A stretch of DNA of 64,000 bases, taken from Spirilliplanes yamanashiensis (GTDB taxonomy: Bacteria > Actinomycetota > Actinomycetes > Mycobacteriales > Micromonosporaceae). This document shows, in pieces, positions 8,693-15,737 of this stretch. The notes beneath the pieces were generated by a model. The model worked only from the letters and a program-made list of their open reading frames with translations, did no database searches and was not told the origin of the DNA. The DNA lies in assembly GCF_016863475.1 (NCBI RefSeq), contig NZ_BOOY01000003.1:62001-126000 (forward strand). Direction: 5' to 3'. Every line of letters starts with the position of its first letter. Position 1 is the stretch's first letter. The translations under genes were made by a program, and so were the position numbers.

Positions 8693-9919
8693 ATGAAGCT
8701 CAAGAACAAGGCCCTCCTGGGCGCGATGGCCGTCGCCCTCACCGGCACGGCCGTGGCGATCCTGCCGATGGCCACGTCCAGCGCCGCCGAGGCGTGCGCC
8801 ACCCCTTGGAACGCCTCGCAGGTCTACACCAACGGCAACAAGGCGTCGTACCAGGGCAAGAACTGGACCGCGCAGTGGTGGACGCAGAACGAGGTGCCCA
8901 CCAGCAGCGGCGAGTGGGGCGTGTGGCGCAACGCCGTCGCCTGCGGTGGCGGCACCACGGAGCCGACCACCCCGCCGGTGACGACGCAGCCGACCACCCC
9001 GCCGACGACGCCGCCCACGTCCGAGCCGCCGGTGACCGGCCGGAAGATGCCGGCCGCGCCGTACATCTACCCGGGCTGGGGCAACCCGCCCGCGCCCGCC
9101 ACGGTCATGAACGCCACCGGCATCAAGGCGTTCACGATCGCGTTCGTGCTGGCCAGCAACGGGTGCAACCCGGCGTGGGACGGCAGCAGCGGGCTCACCG
9201 GCGGGGCGCACGCGAGCACCATCGCGGCGATCCGGGCGGCGGGCGGTGACGTCGTGCCGTCGATCGGTGGGTGGAGCGGCAACAAGCTGGGCCCGAACTG
9301 CTCGACGCCGGAGGCGCTCGCGGGGGCGTACCAGAAGGTGATCGACACGTTCGGTCTCAAGGCCATCGACATCGACATCGAGAACACCGACGAGTTCGAG
9401 AACTACGTCGTGGCCGACCGCATCCTGGACGCGCTGAAGATCGTCAAGCAGAAGAACCCGGGCGTGACGACGATCCTCACGTTCGGCACCACGCCGACCG
9501 GCCCGAACCAGCACGGCATCCGCCTCATCCAGCAGGCGAAGGCGAAGGACGCCAGGATCGACGTCTGGAGCCAGATGCCGTTCGACTTCAACGTCGGCAA
9601 CGGTGACATGCACGCCGCCACCGTCGGCGCCACCGAGGGCCTCAAGGCGCAGCTGAAGAGCACCTTCGGGTGGTCGGACGCCGAGGCGTACTCCCGGATG
9701 GGCATCTCCGGCATGAACGGGCTGTCCGACCAGTTCGAGACGACCAGCCCGGCCACGTGGACGAAGATCCGCGACTACGCCAAGGACAAGAACCTGGCCC
9801 GCTTCACCTACTGGGCGGTCAACCGCGACCGGCCGTGTCCCGGTGGCGGCGTGGTCTCCGACTGCTCGGGCATCGCCCAGGGCGAGTGGGAGTTCACCAG
9901 GATCACCGCGGGCTTCTAA
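8693..9919 (+). CDS. Second secreted GH18 chitinase with short CBM5/12-like domain
   Basis: Encodes 408 residues. Signal peptide (about 1-32), a short CBM5/12-like domain (about 33-86), a Pro/Thr linker and a GH18 domain from about 120. The catalytic signature is IDIDIEN with D226, D228 and E230; the first Asp of the usual D-x-x-D-x-D-x-E is replaced by Lys, as in a subset of actinobacterial GH18 enzymes. It is clearly a different GH18 subgroup from its upstream neighbour, yet the signal peptides share the identical 15 residues GTAVAILPMATSSAA. It overlaps the convergent dedA stop by 4 bp. Confidence 0.92.
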   Translation: MKLKNKALLGAMAVALTGTAVAILPMATSSAAEACATPWNASQVYTNGNKASYQGKNWTAQWWTQNEVPTSSGEWGVWRNAVACGGGTTEPTTPPVTTQPTTPPTTPPTSEPPVTGRKMPAAPYIYPGWGNPPAPATVMNATGIKAFTIAFVLASNGCNPAWDGSSGLTGGAHASTIAAIRAAGGDVVPSIGGWSGNKLGPNCSTPEALAGAYQKVIDTFGLKAIDIDIENTDEFENYVVADRILDALKIVKQKNPGVTTILTFGTTPTGPNQHGIRLIQQAKAKDARIDVWSQMPFDFNVGNGDMHAATVGATEGLKAQLKSTFGWSDAEAYSRMGISGMNGLSDQFETTSPATWTKIRDYAKDKNLARFTYWAVNRDRPCPGGGVVSDCSGIAQGEWEFTRITAGF

Positions 9920-10611
9920 CCCTGACGTCCCGGGGAGCCGGTCGGTCGCTGTGCGGCCGACCGGTTCCTGCGTTTGCGCAGCTTCTTGGTGACCCACCAG
10001 GCGATGGAGACGGCGAAGAACGCGATGATGGCGTAGTCGAACCACTGGCTGTACTGGTCGAGCTTCTGCCACCGGGTGCCGAGCAGGAAGCCGCCGCCGA
10101 CGAACAGGGTGTTCCAGACGCCGCTGCCGATCGTGGTGAACAGGATGAACTGCCCGATCGGCATGTGGTTGGCGCCGGCCGGGATCGACACGAGGCTGCG
10201 CACGACGGGCGCCATCCGGCCGAACAGCACGGCGCTCTTCTCGTGCCGTTCGAACCAGCGGTCGGCGACCTTCAGGTCGTCGGCGTCGACCAGCGGGATG
10301 CGGTCGAGCCAGCGGTACAGGCGGTCCTCGCCGAGGGCGTAGCCCAGCCAGTAGAGGACGAGCGCGCCGAGCAGCGAGCCGAGCGTGGCGGCGACGGTCA
10401 CCCAGACGACGTTGACGCGGCCCTCGCTGGCCAGGTAGCCGGCCATCGACAGCACGATCTCGCTGGGGATGGGCGGGACCAGGTTCTCCAGGGCCACGAG
10501 CAGGCCGACGCCGACCTCGCCGAGCGACTCGATGACGGATGCCACCCAGCCCGTCAGGCCGCCGGCCTGGGCGGGGTCGCCCTCCGCCGCCAGCAGGTAC
10601 GGCTCCGTCAT
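9916..10611 (-). CDS. DedA-family membrane protein
   Basis: Encodes 231 residues with several membrane helices. DedA/SNARE-associated features are visible: ENLVPPIPSEIVL near residue 41, the GSLLGALVLYWLGYALG segment and the motif FGRMAPVVRSLVSIPAG. DedA proteins act in envelope homeostasis; some are undecaprenyl-phosphate or phospholipid scramblases/flippases. The C-terminus is basic and cytoplasmic. Its TAG stop overlaps the convergent chitinase TAA. No operon partner is seen. Confidence 0.9.
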   Translation of the reverse strand: MTEPYLLAAEGDPAQAGGLTGWVASVIESLGEVGVGLLVALENLVPPIPSEIVLSMAGYLASEGRVNVVWVTVAATLGSLLGALVLYWLGYALGEDRLYRWLDRIPLVDADDLKVADRWFERHEKSAVLFGRMAPVVRSLVSIPAGANHMPIGQFILFTTIGSGVWNTLFVGGGFLLGTRWQKLDQYSQWFDYAIIAFFAVSIAWWVTKKLRKRRNRSAAQRPTGSPGRQG

Positions 10612-10709
10612 CGATTGCTCCCTGTCTGTGGTCCGCCTGTAAGAACTACCCGGCGAAGCTGGAAGAAACCTGGACCCGGCGTAGCGTCGGGGCCGGGAAG
10701 GAGAACGAC

Positions 10710-11054
10710 ATGTTCGGACAGACGGAGGCCTTCAGCGGCTTCTCGGTGAACGACATCGACGCGGCCCGGCGGTTCTACGGCGACACGCTCGGCATCAAGG
10801 TGACCGAGGAGAACGGGATGCTGCACCTGCACATCGCCGGCGGGCACCCGGTGCTGGTCTACCCGAAGGACGACCACCAGCCGGCCACGTTCACGATCCT
10901 GAACTTCCCCGTCGGGGACGTCGACGCGGCGGTGGCTGAGCTGGCCGCCCGCGGCATCGCCCTCGAGGGGGAGGTGCAGCGCGAGTGGGGCCCGCCCATC
11001 GCCTGGTTCAAGGACCCGGCCGGCAACTGGCTGTCGGTCATCCAGCAGGGGTAG
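10710..11054 (+). CDS. Single-domain VOC (glyoxalase/bleomycin-resistance fold) protein
   Basis: Encodes 114 residues. The ATG at 10710 follows an AAGGAG site. The beta-alpha-beta-beta-beta pattern of the vicinal-oxygen-chelate fold is clear: FSVNDIDAARRFYGDTLGI at the start, LVYPKDDHQPATFTILNF in the middle, WFKDPAGNWLSV at the end. The conserved metal ligands of glyoxalase I are only partly present, so the reaction (detoxification, antibiotic binding or another) is unknown. It is a stand-alone gene convergent with the LacI regulator. Confidence 0.85.
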   Translation: MFGQTEAFSGFSVNDIDAARRFYGDTLGIKVTEENGMLHLHIAGGHPVLVYPKDDHQPATFTILNFPVGDVDAAVAELAARGIALEGEVQREWGPPIAWFKDPAGNWLSVIQQG

Positions 11055-11060
11055 GGGCGC

Positions 11061-12059
11061 TCAGGGCTTCGCCCCGCTGCTGCCGCGCACGCGCAGCTCG
11101 GTGGGCAGCGTCACGGTCGACACCGGCCGCTTGGGATCGGTGATGCGGTCGGTGAGCAGCTCGGCCGCGTTGCGGCCCACCGAGTACGTGGGCTGGGCGA
11201 CGGTGGTCAGGGCGGGGCGCATCAGGGTGGCCCACGGCACGTCGTCGAAGCCCACCACGCCCATCTCCTCGGGCACGGTGACGCCCTCGTCGAAGATGCG
11301 GCCGACCGCGCCGATGGTCATGAGGTTGTTGCCGACGAACACGGCGTCCGGGCGGGGGTCCACGGCGAGCAGCGAGTGCATGGCCGCGTGCCCGCCGTCG
11401 ACGCCGAAGTCGGCGTGCCGCACCAGCGCCGGGTCGTGCGCGAGCCCGGCGTCGTCGAGTGCCGCCCGGTAGCCCGCCAGGCGGCGCTCGGCGGTGAACA
11501 GCCCGCGCGGCCCGGTGATGCAGGCGATGCGCCGGTAGCCGGCGGCGGCCAGGTGCCCGGTGGCGTCCCGGGCGCCCTGCTCGTTGTCGACGAGCACGGT
11601 GTCGACGTCGGCGCCGGCCATCTGCCGGTCGATGACGACGACGGGCACCCCGGCGTCGAGCAGCCGGGCGACGTGCGGCGAGCCGGCGGTGGGGGAGATG
11701 ATCACCCCGGCCATCTGCTCGGTGAGCGCCGCGTTGACGTACTGGCCCTCCTTGGCCTCGTCGTTGTCGGAGTTGCACAGCACGACGGAGTAGCCGGCGG
11801 TCTGCGCCACGTCCTCGACGCCGCGCACCAGCGAGGTGAAGAACGGGTTGCCGATGTCGGAGATGATGACCGCCCACATGCTGGTTCGGCTGCGGCGCAG
11901 GTTGCGGGCGACGGCGTTGGGGCGGTAGTTGAGGTCGACCATGGCGGCGCGCACCCGCTCCGCCAGCGCGGGATCCACGTTGGCCCGGCCGTTCACCACC
12001 CGTGACACCGTCGCCGGTGACACCTCCGCGCGCCGCGCGACGTCGTAGATCGTGGCCAT
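11061..12059 (-). CDS. LacI-family transcriptional regulator
   Basis: Encodes 332 residues from ATG 12059 (preceded by GGGACGAGG). The N-terminal helix-turn-helix (TIYDVARRAEVSPATVSRV) and hinge helix (NAVARNLR) are canonical, followed by a periplasmic-binding-like effector domain (ISDIGNPFF, VVVIDRQM, GFDDVPWA). It is divergent from the TreS-like GH13 gene at 12259, so it may control that gene and itself; control of the GAGAGCGCTCTC site at 5701 is also possible. The effector is presumably a sugar or oligosaccharide, which is inference. Confidence 0.92.
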   Translation of the reverse strand: MATIYDVARRAEVSPATVSRVVNGRANVDPALAERVRAAMVDLNYRPNAVARNLRRSRTSMWAVIISDIGNPFFTSLVRGVEDVAQTAGYSVVLCNSDNDEAKEGQYVNAALTEQMAGVIISPTAGSPHVARLLDAGVPVVVIDRQMAGADVDTVLVDNEQGARDATGHLAAAGYRRIACITGPRGLFTAERRLAGYRAALDDAGLAHDPALVRHADFGVDGGHAAMHSLLAVDPRPDAVFVGNNLMTIGAVGRIFDEGVTVPEEMGVVGFDDVPWATLMRPALTTVAQPTYSVGRNAAELLTDRITDPKRPVSTVTLPTELRVRGSSGAKP

Positions 12060-12135
12060 CCTCGTCCCCGTCCCCACAGGTTTCGCCGCGCCCCCCGCCG
12101 GGCACGGTCGAGCACAGTGAGCGCCGCCCCGGCAC

Positions 12136-12155
12136 TCATCGTGAGGCGCCGATGA
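12136..12155. other. Inverted repeat in the LacI/GH13 divergent region
   Basis: TCATCG (12136-12141) and CGATGA (12150-12155) form perfect 6-bp arms around an 8-bp spacer in the 199-bp gap between the divergent LacI and GH13 starts. It does not have the contiguous CG-centred form of usual LacI operators, so its role is open. No other clear operator was seen in 12060-12258. Confidence 0.3.
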
Positions 12156-12258
12156 TGTCAGGTGGAATTCGCCTGGAAACGGCGGACAGCACCCATTGAC
12201 GGCTAGCTCACAGTCAGCATGCTGGATTCGTGAAGCCGGACAAAGAGATGCAGGATGC

Positions 12259-13911
12259 ATGAGCGACCGTTGGTATGAGCAGGCCGTCGTCTACTGCCTC
12301 GACATCGACACGTTCGACGACGCGAACGGCGACGGCGTCGGCGACATCCAGGGCCTGATCGGCCGCCTCGACTACCTCGCGCGGCTGGGCGTCACCTGCC
12401 TCTGGCTGCACCCGATCCACCCCTCGCCCAACCGCGACGACGGCTACGACGTCACCGACTTCTACAACGTCGACCCGCGCTTCGGCACCCTCGGCGACTT
12501 CGCCGAGCTGCTGCACCAGGCCGAGAACCGGGGCATCAAGGTCATCATCGACCTGGTCGTCAACCACACGTCCGACCAGCACCCGTGGTTCCAGTCGGCG
12601 CGCAAGGGCCCCGACTCGCCGTTCCACGACTGGTTCGTCTGGTCCGACACCGAGCCGGCCGACCGCCGCCAGGGCATGGTGTTCCCCGGCGAGCAGGACG
12701 AGACCTGGACGTACGACCGGACCGCCAAGAAATGGTTCTATCACCGGTTCTACAAGTTTCAGCCGGACCTGAACATCAAGAATCCGCAGGTGCGCGAGGA
12801 GATCAAGAAGATCTGCGCGTTCTGGCTCCAGCTCGGCGTCTCCGGATTCCGGATGGACGCCGTCCCGTTCATCATCGAGCAGACCGAACCCGGTAACGCG
12901 CAATCGCCGAAGGACTTCGAGTTCCTGGCCGACCTGCGCCAGCACGTGCAATGGCGCCGCGGCGACGCCGTGCTGCTCGCCGAGGCCAACGTGGAGCCCG
13001 AGAAGCTCAAGGAGTTCTTCGGCGACCAGGGCGGCTCGGGCAACCGGCTGCACATGCTGTTCGACTTCATGCTCAACGGCCGGCTCATGCTCGCCCTCGC
13101 CCGCCAGGACCCGGAGTCGGTCATCGACGCGCTGCGCGACACCCCGGCGCTGCCGGCCGGCGCCCAGTGGGCCACGTTCCTGCGGAACCACGACGAGGTC
13201 GACCTGTCCCGGCTCACCGCCGAGCAGCGCGCCGACGTGTTCGCCGCGTTCGGCCCCGACGAGAGCATGCAGCTCTACGGCCGCGGCATCCGCCGCCGGC
13301 TCGCGCCGATGCTGGGCGGCGACCGGCGCCGCATCGAGCTGGCGTACGCGCTGCAGTTCAGCCTCCGCGGCACGCCCGTGCTGCGGTACGGCGAGGAGAT
13401 CGGCATGGGCGAGGACCTGTCGCTGCACGGCCGGGACGCCATCCGCACCCCCATGCAGTGGTCGTACCTGCCCAACGCCGGCTTCTCCAGCGCCGAGCCG
13501 GACCAGCTGGTGCGGCCCGTGATCTCCGGCGGCGAGTTCGGCTACGACACCGTCAACGTCACCGCCCAGCGGCACGACCCGGCGTCGCTGCTGTCCTGGT
13601 TCGAACGCATGATCCGCACCCTGCGGGAGGCCCCCGAGGTCGGCGCCGGCAGCTGCACCCATGTCGACGTCACCGCGCCGCGCGGGGTGCTCGCCCACCG
13701 GGCCGACTCGCCGGCCGGCACGATGCTGTTCGTGCACAACCTGTCGGACGAGGCGGCCACCGTCGACCTGGGCGTCGTGGCCGCCGAGGCCGACTTCCCC
13801 AACGACGTGCTGGCCGACCAGGAGTACCCGGAGCCGGGCGACTTCACCAAGATCGATGTCGGCGGGTACGGCTACCGCTGGATCCGGCTGCGCCGCGGCA
13901 CGGCCGGCTGA
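12259..13911 (+). CDS. GH13 alpha-glucan enzyme, trehalose-synthase-like
   Basis: Encodes 550 residues from the ATG at 12259 (MSDRWYEQAVVYCL); an upstream in-frame start at 12196 only adds a non-family tail. The four GH13 regions are intact: DLVVNHTSDQHPWF, GFRMDAVPF with nucleophile D200, LLAEAN with acid/base E242, and FLRNHDE with D312. Overall layout and the WFYHRFYKFQPDLN segment resemble trehalose synthases (GH13_16) and related alpha-glucosyltransferases, but TreS activity is not proven. It acts on alpha-linked glucose (maltose, trehalose or malto-oligosaccharides), probably in the cytosol because no signal peptide is seen. The divergent LacI gene is its likely regulator. Confidence 0.88.
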   Translation: MSDRWYEQAVVYCLDIDTFDDANGDGVGDIQGLIGRLDYLARLGVTCLWLHPIHPSPNRDDGYDVTDFYNVDPRFGTLGDFAELLHQAENRGIKVIIDLVVNHTSDQHPWFQSARKGPDSPFHDWFVWSDTEPADRRQGMVFPGEQDETWTYDRTAKKWFYHRFYKFQPDLNIKNPQVREEIKKICAFWLQLGVSGFRMDAVPFIIEQTEPGNAQSPKDFEFLADLRQHVQWRRGDAVLLAEANVEPEKLKEFFGDQGGSGNRLHMLFDFMLNGRLMLALARQDPESVIDALRDTPALPAGAQWATFLRNHDEVDLSRLTAEQRADVFAAFGPDESMQLYGRGIRRRLAPMLGGDRRRIELAYALQFSLRGTPVLRYGEEIGMGEDLSLHGRDAIRTPMQWSYLPNAGFSSAEPDQLVRPVISGGEFGYDTVNVTAQRHDPASLLSWFERMIRTLREAPEVGAGSCTHVDVTAPRGVLAHRADSPAGTMLFVHNLSDEAATVDLGVVAAEADFPNDVLADQEYPEPGDFTKIDVGGYGYRWIRLRRGTAG

Positions 13912-13922
13912 TCGCTGTACTA

Positions 13923-13952
13923 CCCTCGGCGGCAGGAGTTGATCGCCGAGGG
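13923..13952 (+). terminator. Hairpin between GH13 and SDR genes, touching the SDR ribosome-binding site
   Basis: CCCTCGGCG (13923-13931) is perfectly complementary to CGCCGAGGG (13944-13952), with a 12-nt loop. The right arm enters the purine-rich GAGGGGGG tract that serves as the ribosome-binding site of the SDR start at 13962. It can act as the GH13 terminator and could also limit SDR translation. Confidence 0.55.
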
Positions 13953-13961
13953 GGGTGCGGG

Positions 13962-14699
13962 ATGAGCAGGGTCGCGATCGTGACCGGCGGCGCGCGCGGC
14001 ATCGGCGCGGCCACGGCGCGGCGGCTCGCCGCCGACGGGCTCACCGTGGCCGTCCTCGACCTCGACGAGGCCGCCTGCGCCGGCACGGTGGCCGACTGCC
14101 CCGGCGGCATCGCCGTCGGCGCCGACGTGGCCGACGAGGCCGCCGTCGCCGCCGCCGTCGAGCGGGTCGCCACCGAGCTCGGCGCGCCGTCCGTGCTGGT
14201 CAACAACGCCGGCGTGCTGCGCGACAACCTCATCTTCAAGATGAGCGCCGGCGACTGGGACACCGTCATGGCGGTGCACCTGCGCGGCGCGTTCCTCATG
14301 TCCCGCGCCGTGCAGAAGCACATGGTCGAGCAGCGCTACGGGCGCATCGTCAACGTGTCGAGCACCTCCGCCCTCGGCAACCGCGGCCAGGCCAACTACG
14401 CCGCCGCCAAGGCCGGGCTGCAGGGCTTCACCAAGACCCTGGCCATCGAGCTGGGGCCGTTCGGCGTCACCGCCAACGCGGTCGCGCCCGGCTTCATCGT
14501 CACCGACATGACCGCCGCCACGGCCGAGCGGATGGGCGTCGGCTTCGCCGAGTTCCAGGAGGCGGCCGCCGCGCAGATCCCCGTGCGCCGCCCCGGCCGG
14601 CCCGAGGACGTCGCGCACGCCGTGTCGTTCCTCGCCGGCGAGGACGCCGGGTTCGTCTCGGGCCAGGTGCTCTACGTGGCCGGCGGGCCGCGATGCTGA
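13962..14699 (+). CDS. SDR-family 3-oxoacyl-ACP-reductase-like dehydrogenase
   Basis: Encodes 245 residues. The Rossmann motif TGGARGIG at the N-terminus, NNAG, the catalytic Ser in NVSSTSA, and the YAAAK Tyr/Lys pair are all present, giving a classical SDR most similar to FabG. It would reduce a 3-oxoacyl thioester or a related ketone with NAD(P)H. There is no fatty-acid operon around it, so the substrate is unknown. A hairpin precedes it and the next gene starts 73 bp later. Confidence 0.88.
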   Translation: MSRVAIVTGGARGIGAATARRLAADGLTVAVLDLDEAACAGTVADCPGGIAVGADVADEAAVAAAVERVATELGAPSVLVNNAGVLRDNLIFKMSAGDWDTVMAVHLRGAFLMSRAVQKHMVEQRYGRIVNVSSTSALGNRGQANYAAAKAGLQGFTKTLAIELGPFGVTANAVAPGFIVTDMTAATAERMGVGFAEFQEAAAAQIPVRRPGRPEDVAHAVSFLAGEDAGFVSGQVLYVAGGPRC

Positions 14700-14772
14700 C
14701 CGGGCCTGGTTGCCGGGGCAGGGTACAAAAGATGGAGGCACCCTCCACGGAGAGAAGGCGGACGCAGCAACC

Positions 14773-15183
14773 GTGAACGTTCGACGCATGACCAGCCGTC
14801 GCGTTGCCCTGACCACCTCGTTCCTGCTGCTCGCAGCCGGTGGCACGGCCGCGTGCGACGACTCCTCCGAGCAGGACGAGACGTTCTACTGCGCCACCGA
14901 GGACGGCACCATCGTCGACGAGGACTACTGCGACGACGACGGTGGCGGCGGAGGCGTGGGCGGGTTCTTCTTCCTGTGGCACTCCAGCGGCTACCGCCCC
15001 GGCTACGCGGTCGGCTCCAAGCTGCCCGGCGGCGGCAGCAAGTTCGCCTACAACGACCGCGCCGCGCGCCAGCGCTTCGGCCTGCCGTCCACCGGCCGGG
15101 TCACCAACGGCACGGTCAAGACGAACGTCGTCGGCAAGGGCGGCAGCGGCTCGTCCGGCAAGTCCGGCAGCTCCGGCGGCTGA
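14773..15183 (+). CDS. Small lipoprotein-like protein with Gly-Ser tail ending in Gly-Gly (copy 1)
   Basis: Encodes 136 residues from GTG 14773, with AGAAGG 14 nt upstream; ATG 14788 is the alternative. The N-terminus is basic (MTSRR), hydrophobic (FLLLAAGG), then reaches a Cys in GTAACDD, a loose lipobox, so export and lipidation are plausible. The mature part is acidic with two paired motifs (FYCATEDG and DEDYCDDD), a WHSSGYRPGYAVGSKLPGG block, GLPSTGRVTNGTVKTNVVG, and a flexible Gly/Ser tail ending GSSGG. It is a paralogue of the next gene. Position and form recall the YgiB-type (DUF1190) proteins encoded next to YgiC ligases in enterobacteria, but homology is not established. Confidence 0.75.
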   Translation: MNVRRMTSRRVALTTSFLLLAAGGTAACDDSSEQDETFYCATEDGTIVDEDYCDDDGGGGGVGGFFFLWHSSGYRPGYAVGSKLPGGGSKFAYNDRAARQRFGLPSTGRVTNGTVKTNVVGKGGSGSSGKSGSSGG

Positions 15184-15190
15184 CCCCTAC

Positions 15191-15736
15191 GTGAGACGAC
15201 GCATGACGTCGCGGCGGGTCGGGCTGACCGCCGCGTTCCTCGCCCTGGCCGCCGGCGGTGCGGCCGCGTGCGACTCCTCGACCTACACCCCCGTGGAGGA
15301 CGAGGAGGAGTACGTCTCGTACCCCGAGCCCACCTTCAGTCCCTCGCCGTCGCGCACCGCCGGCCGCACCCCGGCGCCGCGCCGCACCACGAAGCCGCCC
15401 AGCCCGTCGCCCACCCCGCCCGCGCAGGACGTCTTCTACTGCGCCGACGAGGAGGGCTACGTGGTGGACGACTGGTACTGCGACGAGGAGGAGCCCGAGT
15501 TCTACGACCCGGAGCTCTACTACCTCTGGCACTCGCCGGCGTACCGCGACTTCTGGGTCGTGGGCGACCACCTGCCCGGCGGCCGGCGGATCGCCGTCGA
15601 CGACACCGTCGCCCGCCGGCGCGCCGGCCTGCCCGCGACCGGTTTCGTCGGCAACGGCTCGGTGAAGACGAACATCGTGGGACGCTCGTCCACCGGCGGC
15701 GGGTACTCCGACGACGGATTCTCCTCGGGAGGCTGA
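15191..15736 (+). CDS. Small lipoprotein-like protein ending in Gly-Gly (copy 2, with Pro-rich insert)
   Basis: Encodes 181 residues from GTG 15191 (ATG 15203 is possible). It repeats the layout of its neighbour: MTSRR, a hydrophobic segment, AAACDSS, then a Pro/Ser/Thr-rich spacer of about 40 residues that copy 1 lacks, then DVFYCADEEG, DDWYCDEEE, YLWHSPAYRDFWVVGDHLPGG, GLPATGFVGNGSVKTNIVG and a tail ending SSGG. (The longest motif here is split by the conserved WHS.) Its TGA is separated by one base from the ATG of the ATP-grasp gene, implying coupled translation. The shared C-terminal Gly-Gly is the feature most relevant to the ligase. Confidence 0.75.
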   Translation: MRRRMTSRRVGLTAAFLALAAGGAAACDSSTYTPVEDEEEYVSYPEPTFSPSPSRTAGRTPAPRRTTKPPSPSPTPPAQDVFYCADEEGYVVDDWYCDEEEPEFYDPELYYLWHSPAYRDFWVVGDHLPGGRRIAVDDTVARRRAGLPATGFVGNGSVKTNIVGRSSTGGGYSDDGFSSGG

Positions 15737-15737
15737 C

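Noticed and set aside
7295-10072. Open frame of about 925 codons on the minus strand
   Set aside because: It lies opposite the two chitinases, whose signal peptides and catalytic motifs are unambiguous; the product is low-complexity.
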